In this document: one piece after another, positions 20,160-30,706 of the stretch
Numbering within the stretch: the first letter of the stretch is position 1
Layout: each line of letters begins with the position of its first letter
Assembly (NCBI GenBank): GCA_039545275.1
Contig: BCHS01000007.1
Coordinates: 806,001-870,000 of the forward strand
Length of the DNA stretch: 64,000 nucleotides
Reading direction: 5' to 3'
Source of the DNA: Pseudomicrostroma phylloplanum
Taxonomy: Eukaryota; Basidiomycota; Exobasidiomycetes; Microstromatales
Made by a program: the position numbers and the translations under genes
The notes under the pieces: generated by a model
The model's database searches: none
What the model saw: the letters and a program-made list of their open reading frames with translations, nothing else
Told to the model about the DNA's origin: nothing

Positions 20160-22895
20160 ATGTCACCCTCACCTGCTTCCACCTCTTCCTCTTCATCCTG
20201 CGCCTGCAATGGACGTCGCTCTTCATGCTCTTGCCAGTACGGCGGCCAGGCCAGTGGACCCAGTCGCTCTGGTGGCAGCGTCCCCTCATCGGAAGACGGC
20301 CACAGCTCTCAGGAAGACATCTACGCTCGCAGATATGGGTCTCACCACCTTCACCACCATCACCACACCGCCACTGGTCACCTCTCCTCTTCCGCATCCA
20401 CTTCCCGCGGCGTCTTCTCCCCAGCACCGACCTATGAGTCTGGCCCGCCCTCTCCGACGCTAGAAAAGGGCTATTCGGTCAATCAGAGCCGCGAGTCGCT
20501 CAGCGGAAGTCATGAAGATCAACATGAGCAGCGCATGGCCTTCCTCGAGTGGCAGCGCCGTCAGAGTGAATTATCCCAACACCATCATCGGCTAGCAGTA
20601 CCTGCCATGAGTGGTGGACTCTCCAAGCGGTCCAACCACGGTCGGAACATCTCGGATCAGTTCTGTCTCCTGGGAGAGAGGATCGTCGCACCCGTCAAGA
20701 GGACCCTGGCTGCTGTAAGCGGCAGTACCAGCAGCGAGGTCGACGATGGCGAAAAGGCCATGGGCCTGTCACCGCCACGCATGCGATGGATGCTGCGAGG
20801 ACTCTGTGGCCTCGTCGCCTTGACCTTTGTCATCTCCCTCCTCCCTGCGTCTTCTCCCCTCAGCGTCTGGCGGATGCTTGGCGACGATTCATTGGTGGAT
20901 TACAATGATGCACGCAATCAGAAGGCGGCTGCGGGTAAAGGCTGGGGCTGGAAGATCAAGGACGACTGGAAGACGGGCGGGGCAAAGAGCATTCCGGGTC
21001 AGGCCCACAAGGCACACCATGACTACATGTACTCTGAGGTCAACAGCGCCGACGCAGGCGCAAACGACGTTGCGGCCTCCGAAGGGTACCCGGACATCCC
21101 TTGCTACCTGGATGCTCCAGCCTTTGCGGCTCAGTACAATCTCACCCGACACTTCAGCTACACCCGTCGATTTGTGACGGCCAAGCCAGCTCCACCCTCG
21201 ATCAAGCGACCTGAAGGGTTCGATCCTGTCCCACGTGAGCTGGACGAGGCTCTCGTGCAGGGCTGGGAGCAGATGGAATGGCCAGGCTGGGACGGAGTAG
21301 GCAAAGACAGCTGTACGGGCCTGACAGGGCAGCGTCGAGCCCTGTGTCTGGTCCGACTGGGTCAGAGGAACCCACTGGAGAAAGATGCAGAGCACAATGC
21401 GAAGGAAGCAAAGCAAAAGGGTGCCAAGGTCGGGCTCGCCCGCCGATCTGCCGTAAGCCAGTTGTCTTCGTGCTCCTCCTCGAAGCAGCCACTGCATCTG
21501 CCTACCTACCCCGTGCCGCGAACTCGGACTCAACCGCACAACTTGATCCTGGGTCTGGCCTCGGACGTAGGGCGCATCTTCAGCTTCCTGCCCCACCTCG
21601 AGTATTCTTTCGCCTGGTCGAACCTTCATCTGGTACTCAATCTCCCACCCGACAACAGAGTCGAGGAGCTCCGCGCCGCTCTTCAGTCCAAGGGGATTCG
21701 CGCAACAATTATCAAGTCTCCCGAGGAAGACTACCTGCGTCGCTGGATCGAGCTGCCCTCGCTTCTGTACGACTTTGCTGATCCAGGACAGACGCAGTGG
21801 GCCATGATTGGCGACGACGACACTTTCTGGATGTCCCTCAACAAGGTCCTCGCGATGCTCGACAAGTACGACCCCGAGGAGTCGCGCTACATCGGTGCCC
21901 TGACGGACGATTGGAGGCAGAGCAACAGCGGTCCCATTGCCTTTGGAGGTGCCGGACTCGTCCTGAGCATGCCCCTTCTGGAAGAGCTGCGACCCTACTG
22001 GACAGAATGCAGCCCTGCTGCTGGACCAGCCGATCACCGTCTCGCCGCGTGCATCTACGCACATAGCCACACCCGCTTGACCCTCGAATGGTCCTTGATG
22101 CAGGCCGACTTGCACGATGACATCCGTGGTCTGCTGGAGAGCGGTCGCGAGATCGCCACGATGCACCACTGGTCCTCGTGGCACACCGGCTTCGATCCCT
22201 TCCTCATCGCCCGAGCTGGAGCCGTCTGCGGCTCGGAATGTCTGCTACAACGCTTCCTAGGTCGAGGAGCAAGAGCAAACCACACGGGTCTCAGCACGAG
22301 CACGAAGACGGGGCAGCAGGATGAGGACAATGTGTACCTCTTGGTGCACGGCCTCTCCCTGACCATGTACCCCTCTCAGCACCCCGACTTCAGCCGGACA
22401 GAAATGACCTGGAAGGTCTTTGGCAACTCGCAATTCTCGCACGCCATTGGACCCACAAGGCAGCGCGTCCGCGAGGGACGACCGCATCGCGCTCCGGGCA
22501 AGGGGCACGCTGCGAGCCCAAACTGGCGCGAGACTTGGACGCTGGAGGATGTCCGGCTGGACAATGATGCCGATGGGCTGCCCATCTCCTGGGACGGAGA
22601 CGGCCGTGGCGCCCGGGAGATCTACATCAAGCGGGGCGCGCGGGTCAAGGGGTACCAGACCGGCAAGACTTTCAGCGGAGGGGAGCTCGCCGCTTCTCAG
22701 CGTAAAGGCAATGGTCTTCTTCTGGCTGCAGACAAGGGGAAGGCGCAGGCGCAAGGGGAGCAGGTTGCTGCTGGTGGCGGCGTCCTTTCTGGTCTTGCGG
22801 CCAAGCTGCTGGGCAAATCTTCGTCTTCGTCGCTGCTGGAAGAGCAAGACATGCAGGAGGAGGACGACAGCGTCATTGAGCTCGTGTGGGTTTGA
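20160..22895 (+). CDS. Fringe-like (DUF604-type) glycosyltransferase, type II membrane protein
   Basis: A single exon of 911 residues. Residues 1 to about 205 form a Ser/His-rich cytosolic tail, and residues about 210-232 one membrane anchor (LRGLCGLVALTFVISLL). The catalytic domain follows from about 450 to 740. It has an HNLILGLASD strand, a PDNRVEELRAAL segment, the metal-binding triplet Asp552-Asp553-Asp554 in GDDDTFW, and a GGAGLVLS motif, all typical of fringe/GT31-like enzymes. The layout fits a Golgi enzyme extending glycans with a nucleotide sugar. Donor and acceptor are unknown. A C-terminal region of about 170 residues is poorly conserved in appearance and ends in an acidic tail. 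Confidence 0.85.
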   Translation: MSPSPASTSSSSSCACNGRRSSCSCQYGGQASGPSRSGGSVPSSEDGHSSQEDIYARRYGSHHLHHHHHTATGHLSSSASTSRGVFSPAPTYESGPPSPTLEKGYSVNQSRESLSGSHEDQHEQRMAFLEWQRRQSELSQHHHRLAVPAMSGGLSKRSNHGRNISDQFCLLGERIVAPVKRTLAAVSGSTSSEVDDGEKAMGLSPPRMRWMLRGLCGLVALTFVISLLPASSPLSVWRMLGDDSLVDYNDARNQKAAAGKGWGWKIKDDWKTGGAKSIPGQAHKAHHDYMYSEVNSADAGANDVAASEGYPDIPCYLDAPAFAAQYNLTRHFSYTRRFVTAKPAPPSIKRPEGFDPVPRELDEALVQGWEQMEWPGWDGVGKDSCTGLTGQRRALCLVRLGQRNPLEKDAEHNAKEAKQKGAKVGLARRSAVSQLSSCSSSKQPLHLPTYPVPRTRTQPHNLILGLASDVGRIFSFLPHLEYSFAWSNLHLVLNLPPDNRVEELRAALQSKGIRATIIKSPEEDYLRRWIELPSLLYDFADPGQTQWAMIGDDDTFWMSLNKVLAMLDKYDPEESRYIGALTDDWRQSNSGPIAFGGAGLVLSMPLLEELRPYWTECSPAAGPADHRLAACIYAHSHTRLTLEWSLMQADLHDDIRGLLESGREIATMHHWSSWHTGFDPFLIARAGAVCGSECLLQRFLGRGARANHTGLSTSTKTGQQDEDNVYLLVHGLSLTMYPSQHPDFSRTEMTWKVFGNSQFSHAIGPTRQRVREGRPHRAPGKGHAASPNWRETWTLEDVRLDNDADGLPISWDGDGRGAREIYIKRGARVKGYQTGKTFSGGELAASQRKGNGLLLAADKGKAQAQGEQVAAGGGVLSGLAAKLLGKSSSSSLLEEQDMQEEDDSVIELVWV

Positions 22896-23750
22896 TTGCA
22901 CCCTCGATCGTGACCCTGAAGGCCGCAAGAGACATACAAACACGCGTTGTTTGATCACACTAAACATACGATGCGCAATACAACGCTCAATATATACGGA
23001 ACAATCCCTTTACCTCAAGCCCGCGGAACAATCCCTTGCTCTCACCCTTACCCTCACCCTCACCGAACACTACCTTGCCCTCACAACGTCTATACTGTAC
23101 AAAGCGTCTCTCAGTCTCATCGTCGATGCATCGCCTCCTTCCCCTCCCCCATTCCCCTCCCTTCTCTCCATTCCTTGCTTTTCCCCTGGCTCGTCACTTC
23201 GTATTCTGTCGGTTCGTATCGTTTTGCTTCGCATCGTATGCTCCCCGTCCTGTGCTCCGTAAGCTGTAAGCTGTATTTTAGACTCGCTCTCGCCGTCGCA
23301 GTCGTGCTCCTACTTTCGTCTTCATCTTCGGCCTTTGGCCTCCTTCTTTCATCTTTCGTCTTGAGCCTTTGGCCTCGACTGAAACGAAATATGCATTGTT
23401 CTTTGCGCAAAACAAATCTGGAGTCTGAAGTCGGAGGGGATGGGATGGAGGCAACGCGGAGGTTGCCTCCTTGTCATTTCTCGCACTGATGTCGCGAACA
23501 ATGTCCCGAAGTGGGCACACACAACCACTTTCTAGTAAGTCTTGACCAGGAAGGTATCCTTGCAAACGCAGTCAGTCAGGCGGGACGAGACTGAGAAGAT
23601 AGTGTCATAAGATATGATATATTCACAAGCGACAGGATAGGATAGGATATGATGGCAGAAGTAGCAACCGGATTTTCCGCAGAAGACAACGAAAGAAGTG
23701 CACGCTTTGATGCAAGGCACACCTCTCTCCCTCTCTTTTCTTCTCCTCTC
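22896..23750. other. Intergenic between convergent genes, C/T-rich
   Basis: It contains a 13-bp direct repeat (GGAACAATCCCTT at 22998 and 23025), three CCCTTA/CCCTCA units at 23045-23062, and a duplicated GCCTTTGGCCTC motif near 23330 and 23365. No gene is supported. The glycosyltransferase and the mucin-like gene converge here. Confidence 0.55.
22998..23062 (+). repeat. Short direct repeat and CCCTNA units
   Basis: Two copies of GGAACAATCCCTT spaced by 27 bp are followed by CCCTTA, CCCTCA, CCCTCA. These are short and probably simple-sequence drift in a 3' flank. Confidence 0.5.
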
Positions 23751-25430
23751 TCAGTCCTCCCTAATGAACAAGACTGGCTCATCATCCCTACGCGCCCACT
23801 CCTCACCCTCGAGAAGATCCCTCTTGCTAAACCCAAAGGCCGTATTGACCGTCTTCCAAATACTGCTCGTCTGCGACGGGATGGAAGCCTGCGCCGTCGT
23901 ATCTCCCGACGCGAGCTCCTTGAACAGGCTGAGGAAACTGTCCCAGAATGTGTCAAAGGCGGCGGTTGAGGCGGTGCCGGTGCTGTTGGACGTGGCGGTG
24001 GCGGTGCTCGTCTTGGCCGAGGTGGTGGACGTCTTGGTCGAGGTGGATGTGGTCTTTGCAGACGAGGACGAGGTTGAGGTTGATGCCTTGGTTGAGGAGC
24101 TGGTCGAAGAGGAAGCCTTGCTCGAGGTGCTCGTGCTTGTCGTCTTGGTGCTGGATGAATTGACCACGGTAGGGAAGGCATTCGTCGATGAAGACGCCTT
24201 GGTCGACGAAGACGAGGAAGACGTCTTGGTCGAAGAGGTACTAGCTGCCTTGACATTAGCCGAGGTAGTCGTCTCATCCTCATCGTCTTCGCAATCGTCA
24301 TCGTCATCGTCAGCGGTTGCAGTTGCCGTTGCAGTGGCAGTCGTGGACCCAGTGAGCAGAGGCGGAGCAGAAGCAGTCGCAGTCACGGTACGTCTCCTCA
24401 GGTCTGCAGTCTCAGAAGGTTGGGCTACATAGGAGCCTCGGCTCATACTGATCGACTCGACGAGCGAGACGGGAACCATGAAGGACATGTCGACCCACAC
24501 GGCTCCATCGACGGTGACGCGTGCCGCCTCTGCGCTGGAAGAGGAGGAAGCGGAAGAAGAGGCGGTGCTCTCGGACGCAGAGTGAGTCCAGACGACGGTG
24601 CCAATGGTGATTGCTGTCTGAGCCGCGCTGCTAGTGCTGTGCGGCCTGTGTCGCCGAGTAGAGGTGGAAGAGGCCGTCTCGGTGGTGACGGCCTTCTCCA
24701 GAGTCCCCGAAGTGACGACGGGAATCTTCGGGTCCAGGTCCGTCGAAGAGGTTGCAGCCTTGGTGGATGTGGCCTGCGAAGAGGACTCTGCATCGCTGGT
24801 GGAGGTGGCATTGACGCCCATTGTCAGCGTGGCAGTGTAAGTCTGGGTCCAGTCTGAAGACGTAGAGGTCTCCTCGGGCACCAGTGTGGAGGTGATCGTC
24901 TCCTTTGTGGTCAGAGTAGAGGACTCGGAGTAGATGAGCGAGGTAGCCGTCGAGGTGACCGTCTGCGTAGACGAGACGGTGGTGGTATCAGTGGGCGTAG
25001 CCCTACCAGTCCTCTCTGGGTCGAGGTCTGTAGTGGTAGCCGTGGCGGTCGAGTTCCCATCGTCGTCGTCGTCCTCGTCGTCGTCATCGCCGTCATTGTC
25101 ATCATCATCGTCACCGTCGGTAGAGTCCTGTCTACGTGGGAGAGATCGGCGAGCATGAAGGCCTGCCCGGTGACGACGCAGACGTCGCTTGGAGAGAGGA
25201 TGATCGGCCCTGTCCAGTTGCAGACCACGAGCAGCACCGCTTTTGGCAATGGGGCTCATGAAGTCACCAGCCCGTTCGAGGAGGTGAGCAGATGCCAGGA
25301 GCCCACCCTCTTCGCCGCCGACGGCCGGGGCTGCTGCGACGTTGTGGGCTGCCAGAACGAAGGCAACGGCGAGTAGGACTGCCATGTTGGCAAAGTGGGG
25401 CGCCAAGGAGAAGGTGTTGATAGGAGACAT
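23751..25430 (-). CDS. Secreted mucin-like Ser/Thr-rich protein
   Basis: A single exon of 559 residues. The start ATG at 25430 gives a long hydrophobic leader; an internal Met at residue 16 would give a more typical signal peptide (MAVLLAVAFVLAAHNVAAAP). Basic Kex2-like sites follow (LSKRR, RRSLPRRQ), then an acidic block of about 20 Asp residues, then some 370 residues dominated by Ser, Thr and Ala with scattered Glu and Lys, fit for heavy O-mannosylation. The last 65 residues are different: an amphipathic stretch (FWDSFLSLFKELA) and a Lys-Arg site before an acidic 20-residue tail. It is probably a cell-wall or extracellular glycoprotein. No GPI signal is seen and no enzymatic domain is recognised. 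Confidence 0.75.
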   Translation of the reverse strand: MSPINTFSLAPHFANMAVLLAVAFVLAAHNVAAAPAVGGEEGGLLASAHLLERAGDFMSPIAKSGAARGLQLDRADHPLSKRRLRRHRAGLHARRSLPRRQDSTDGDDDDDNDGDDDDEDDDDDGNSTATATTTDLDPERTGRATPTDTTTVSSTQTVTSTATSLIYSESSTLTTKETITSTLVPEETSTSSDWTQTYTATLTMGVNATSTSDAESSSQATSTKAATSSTDLDPKIPVVTSGTLEKAVTTETASSTSTRRHRPHSTSSAAQTAITIGTVVWTHSASESTASSSASSSSSAEAARVTVDGAVWVDMSFMVPVSLVESISMSRGSYVAQPSETADLRRRTVTATASAPPLLTGSTTATATATATADDDDDDCEDDEDETTTSANVKAASTSSTKTSSSSSSTKASSSTNAFPTVVNSSSTKTTSTSTSSKASSSTSSSTKASTSTSSSSAKTTSTSTKTSTTSAKTSTATATSNSTGTASTAAFDTFWDSFLSLFKELASGDTTAQASIPSQTSSIWKTVNTAFGFSKRDLLEGEEWARRDDEPVLFIRED

Positions 25431-26127
25431 GCTGAAGAGCTGTGGTGAGATGAGATGCGTGTGATGCTGGGATTATGTGAAGCAAGAGGAACCAGTCCTA
25501 CGAGTCTAGAGTTGGTATAAGTGGAAGTTTTGGAGTGGAGGGACGATGAGCACAGCTCGTCGGTTTGGAGAGAAGAAGAATGAACGAGATGAGAGGATGA
25601 AGGAGAAGCAAAGGCTACCAGCGCCTTTGTGAGAGAGCAAGGAGACGGGATCGACGACGACGAGAGAAAGGGATGATGGAACAGAAGGGGACAAGGCGAA
25701 GAAGCTGCCGAAAGTATTTAGCCCAATTTGGCCCTGGAGCGGAGATTAAGTTTCCGCACGGGGCACCTGGCCTGACAGCATCGCGCGGCCAACCAAGGGT
25801 TGGTTCAACTTCTACCGCCGACGTGCATCTACCGCTTGGCCGCCCCCCGGCGATGTCACTGCGCCTGGTCAAGAGAATAAGCGTGGGACCTTTGAGTGAC
25901 ACATCTCATCTCGCCTCGTTCCGCTTGGCATACCGGCATCGCCAAGGAAATCGCAGAGCCGCGTACGGGCAAGGAGCACTCAGCGCAGGCCAGGCCACGC
26001 AGGCGGTTTGGTAATGCGGAGAATATGATCATTTGCGCGCTGCTATTGTACATCATGCTATTTGACAAATTTAAACAAATTTCCTAGGACACCCTCCACG
26101 ACCGGTACCGCACCTTCTCTCAGCCAC
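25431..26127. other. Intergenic, promoter of mucin-like gene
   Basis: Upstream flank of the mucin-like gene (minus strand) and 3' flank of the Stealth-type gene. No further element is recognised. Confidence 0.5.
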
Positions 26128-29008
26128 TCAAGGCAAGTCATTCTCATAAGGCAAAGCCGCAGACCCTGATGGCCAGCTCTCCTCCATCCACTCCTTGAGC
26201 AGACCAAACGTCCTCTTCGCTTGATTCTTGACATCGTCGTTGATCCCAATGAGGGACGTTCCTCCCTGCTTTATTCGAGCCGACCTCAGCTTGTCGAATG
26301 CCAGCGCGCTGTCCTGCGGGTTCGTGAGCATCTCAAAGGTGACGGTGCCGGCGGCGATGGTATAAGCGTACCTCTGGATGAGGAGCATGGCAAAGTTTCG
26401 TCGTGAGCCCTCGGACCAACCAGTGTTCCTAGCGACTGCCTGCAGTGAAAAGTCTGCATCTTCCCACCTGGGGTTGAGCGGCAGATGAGGAGTCGTCTCG
26501 TTGCGATGAATGGGCGAGGAGACCTCTGGGAAGGAGGTGCCTTCATGGGGCAGAAAGGCCGAAACGCCCTTCTTGCCCGACTTTGACATCAAGAAGGTGG
26601 TCAAGAGGTCACCACAGTCGCGTGCGACGAAAGCCACGTGCTTGAAGAGCTCCACGGGATTCTCCTTGACTGAGTCTGGCCAACAGGCTGACCAGTCGAT
26701 CCAACCTGCAGTGCGGTCATAGTTGATGGGCTTTGTACCAACCTCGTGGTGGAAGGTGGGCCACTGGGATCCCTGCCTGCGCGCATACGTGACATCCGCC
26801 AGTGCATAACCGTCCTGCGACGTGAACTGGTACGTAGATTGGATAGGCCCAGGGAAGTGGGACGATTGCAGAGTTTTCTCGACGTTTGCCGCCAGAAGGG
26901 TTTCACGCTCCGGCAGGGTGACCCTCGTGGTCAAGGCGTCCGTCCACGACTTTTCGGGAATCTGTCCATCTTCCGACAGCAGACCCAGCTCTCGCCATGC
27001 CGCACGGAGCTCTTCCGGGCTATAGTGACCGTCGCCGTCGGCGTCGAGCCTCGCCACGAAGAAGCTCCAGAGTAGCGCCTCTCGGTGGCGCTCCATGATG
27101 AAGTTGTACGAAAGGAGGTGAGAGTTGGTGGCTCGACCGTCACCGCGGAACCTCTTTGCCGTCGTCTTGTAAAATTCGGCGCCCCACATCAGACGCGACT
27201 CCCTGACGAGAGGGAGAACGTGTGCCTTTTGGACATGCACAATGTAGTGGCGCGTTCTCGGTCCGAAGCGCTCCCCAAGAAGCCAAGCAGAGAAGTGGAG
27301 CGAAGGGTGCTCGCCGAGCTCCTTCTTCGGGTGCTCAATAGGCTGGAGGGGATAGACGTGGTTGATGTGGAAGACTGGACCATACAATGGCGAAGCAAAA
27401 TCCGCCGTCGACATTGGGGCATCCATGAAGTTGTCGTCGTTGCTGTAGAAGAAGATTTCAGAGAGGTCGGTGACGTTCAGACCGAGGGCTGCCTCGGTCG
27501 CCATGCTGTTGAACGTCGGCAACACCCTCAGCTTCCAGGCAAGTACGTCTTGTTCTGCTGGAGGGGCGGGAAGCGCTTGCGAGACAGCTTCGATGTCCTG
27601 CAAAGGGGNAAAGACACTCCAGTCGTGATGCATGCGAAGAGCGGGTGGTGCACCACCTTCGATCATCCTGGCACGATCGCCAACGCGTACGTAGGGAGAG
27701 TTGGTCTCCAGCCATTGCGGCAGTTGACCGTAACGCGTCAGGCCACCCTCGATGTGGAAGACGTCGCTCTGGCCTAGGCTGGCAGAGAGGGATTCCTCAC
27801 GCTTGGCTTGGCGAGCAGTGAACTTCGTGTCCCTCTTGGAAACCAGCCCGTCTGTACCCTCTGGCAAGCCTCCAGGCCAGAAGTCAGTGCTGACAACGTG
27901 TGACGTCCTCAGCCAATCGCCCAGCGATGCCTTGGCGCTACGTAGTGAGTATCGCAGCTCGTCGTGTTCTCTGAAGCGCGAGTCGAGATTCTGCAGGCGA
28001 AGGTCAGCGGCGGTAGCAATCGAGAATTTCTTGGTCTTCTGACGATGAGAGCGAGACTCAAGAGGGGCAGGTGCGACGACGCCGTTTGTGCCCTGCAGAG
28101 ATGGGTCGTCAACCTTGACGGGTGGCCTGACAGCCCGGGTCGGATCTTGAGCGAAATGGTCGCGGCCGATGGAATGGCGCGGGTCGCTGTAAAATGTCGG
28201 ATGACAGCGAACAGATACGCATCAGCTTCTCTACGGAAGATCAAGCATGATCACCCATGTCGACTCACCTTCCATTGACCCAATTCCACAAGCCGTCAAT
28301 CTTGGCGTGGTCTGCAAAGTTGAGTCCGTCCAGGATCTCTCCTCGAGCGACCCAAGCTTCAAGGTACTTGCCATTGTCCTTGAGGAACTCCAAGTGTGAC
28401 TGGATGGGGACCGGCCTCCGGGGGAGTCCTGGCCTGTGAGTGTCGACTACCGCCTCGGTGACAGGTAATGTTCCTACGACCGATATAGTCCCAGGCAGTC
28501 CCTTCGGTCCATTGTATACATTGCTAGGTAACACCTTGCGCCATTGCGACTGCAGCTCTTGAAGGCTAGATGTAGACAGTTGATCCTGGAGCGTCAAAGA
28601 CACGCCCAGCAGCGACACCAGGGCGAGGATGACGATTGTGATGATGGGCCTGGGCATCAACCGCGTTAGACGACGCAGCTGCAGGCGAGCTCGAGCCTTG
28701 AGGTCCGACGTGCCCGACGGACGGAAAGAGGAGCCGCCAGAGCCGACATCGATGGAGAAGGAGTCACTGCCAGCAGCACGATAACGATGCAGCAAGCTCT
28801 TCTCCCCTTCGTAGTCTTCCGAAGAGCGAGAGGAGCGACTCGAACTACCTCCGTAGTCCGTCATTGCGTACTTGTGTCTTGCTCCGCTGTCGTATGAGCT
28901 GAGTGTGAGGCTATCGTGTGATTCGCTGGGCATGTACTGGGAGAGGCTGTTGTCAGACATTGATGTCTCCGCCCGTGAGGACTGGCTATAGTCTTGGTGA
29001 AAAGCCAT
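26128..29008 (-). CDS. Stealth-type sugar-phosphate transferase (fungal xylosylphosphotransferase-like)
   Basis: Exons 29008-28269 and 28186-26128 (932 residues). A cytosolic Ser-rich tail of about 120 residues precedes a single membrane anchor (PRPIITIVILALVSLLGVSL). The Stealth landmarks appear in order. Region 1 is DGLWNWVNGSDPR near 238-250, created by the splice. Region 2 is REHDELRYSLRS near 310-322. Region 3 is IFFYSNDDNFMD near 492-503. Region 4 follows with conserved His/Trp positions. An EF-hand-like loop DADGDGHYSPEE lies near 628-639. Fungal members transfer xylose-phosphate or a related sugar phosphate to mannans in the Golgi; animal relatives transfer GlcNAc-phosphate. The exact donor is inference. 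One ambiguous base (27609) leaves residue 440 undefined. Confidence 0.88.
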
Positions 29009-30706
29009 GGAGAAGACCCCCGCGACCGTCTAGATATAAGGAGTGACAGTCTCGCTGTTGCTGTTGCTTGGAGTGTCACTTCCGGTAGATTAGAAGAGGA
29101 AGACAAACAGGTTCAGCAGAGGGGGATGTGATCAGGCCCGGAGGATATATGAAGAGGGCAAGGATCGGTGCTCGTGGGGTCCATCTCACGAAGGGAGTGT
29201 GAGGCGAATTGCGATAAATGGGTAATGTATGGATGTGGACACAGGATCGGCGAGGCTGCCGTGACCCCACTGCAGTCGGCCAGGGCGGCATGTGAGGCGA
29301 TGAGGCGATGGCGGCTCACGATACTTCGGCGGGCCAGCCCGGAGAGTTGCTTACTGATTCACGTCTGCCCTCCGCAAACCTGTAGGGCGCCCGCTTGCAG
29401 CATCGGCGGCTTGCCTCTAGGCCGCTCATGCAGGCGATGCTTTGCTTTTCGCTTCGGCATCGTCCCCAGCCTCACTTTGTCTCAAAATACACTTCCAATC
29501 TGTCGTCGTGGTAGGCAGCAAGGGCTCCTCGACCGGCGGGCGGCAGCCTCTTGGTGTGAAGATGGCAGGCGTATGCCCAGATGCGAGGGGGGAAGGTAAA
29601 GCTTGACTCGGCCTAGGTTGAAGCACCGCTCCCGGCACTGCGCATGGAAGGGCACACGACCAGTGCCATGCGATGCGGGGAGGATGTGTGTGGAATTGAG
29701 ACCGGCAAAGGCAGCGGCAATCGCGGCCGGCATCTGCCACGCTGAGTTCGCGCCCCGCTCGCCGCCGCCGCCACCCTTCTGTCACCGCTTCGCCCTTTTC
29801 GCCGAGATCCCTGCGTGCCGACGAGAAACTCAGCTGAACCGCCCTTAGCCCCGCGCCTCGCCGGCCCACCATGGCCTCGCCCCCGCTTGAGCCGCTCCCC
29901 CATCTCCCGCACACCCAAGGATGACAGGGAGTGATCGAGGGAGCGATTTAGGCTGTCGATATTGAGCTCTGTCCACGATTGTTCCTCTATCAAGAGCGAG
30001 GCGTAGAGGAGATCGTTGTGTAAGTAGTGGTGTCCATCGATCTCACCTCTAGATGCGGGCGGCTGGGTGGCGGCGTGCGTGCAAGCGAGGGTAGGCAAGA
30101 GCTTCGATGGTGGCGTTTCGGTAGGAGTTTTCATCACTTTGTCCGCTCCTCCCATCCACTTAAGATGACGCCGCACGTGGTCCACTCAATCTCACAGGCA
30201 CAGTGCTTTCTCTTGGGAACAGCTCAGTCTCACTTGCAGAATAGTCTGGCACAAAGCGGTTCTGGGTTTGGCTTCGACTGCGATTCAGAGTTTGGCTTCT
30301 GACTCTGCCACGCGGGATTTTCTAGCCGAAGATTGGCCTACGTGGGCGTGTTCTACGGAAGCTCGCGTGACTACTTGAGGGCCCGCATCATCGAATTCGT
30401 TTCGTCGTGGCTTGCGATCCGAGTGCGTGCCGCTTGAGCAAGCAAAGATGCCGTAGACTATCGCTCAATCAAACCCCAGATTGGCCCGCCGGCCGTGACG
30501 TAGAACCCGCTCCCTCCTCCGGGGGGTATGCTGCTTCAAGCTCCGTGCGGAGATCGCATACGGAATGCACAATGGCACGCACGCACGCTCTCACGGACGA
30601 TGCAGACGGTGAAAAGCACAATGTGATGGTAGTACAGGGTCGATGTGAAAGAAACAGACACTCATGGAGCTTACTGCGTGGAATGATGGAGTCTCGCTGC
30701 TCATAC
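29009..30706. other. Long intergenic region
   Basis: About 1.7 kb between the 5' end of the Stealth-type gene and the 3' end of CSN2. Open frames of 140-190 residues are present on both strands but are rich in Arg, Cys or Gly, lack splice support and show no domain. No RNA gene or repeat is recognised. Confidence 0.5.

Noticed and set aside
20889..22184. 431-residue minus-strand frame
   Set aside because: It lies fully inside the fringe-like glycosyltransferase on the other strand, which has clear motifs.
23045..23062. Interstitial telomere-like CCCTTA/CCCTCA units
   Set aside because: Only three imperfect units in a C/T-rich 3' flank; too short to be a telomeric relic.
23698..24432. Val/Glu-rich plus-strand frame
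   Set aside because: It is the reverse reading of the Ser/Thr-rich mucin-like region; low-complexity shadow.
29613..30185. 190-residue minus-strand frame between the Stealth-type gene and CSN2
   Set aside because: Arg/Gly-rich second half, no domain, no splice support and no family resemblance.
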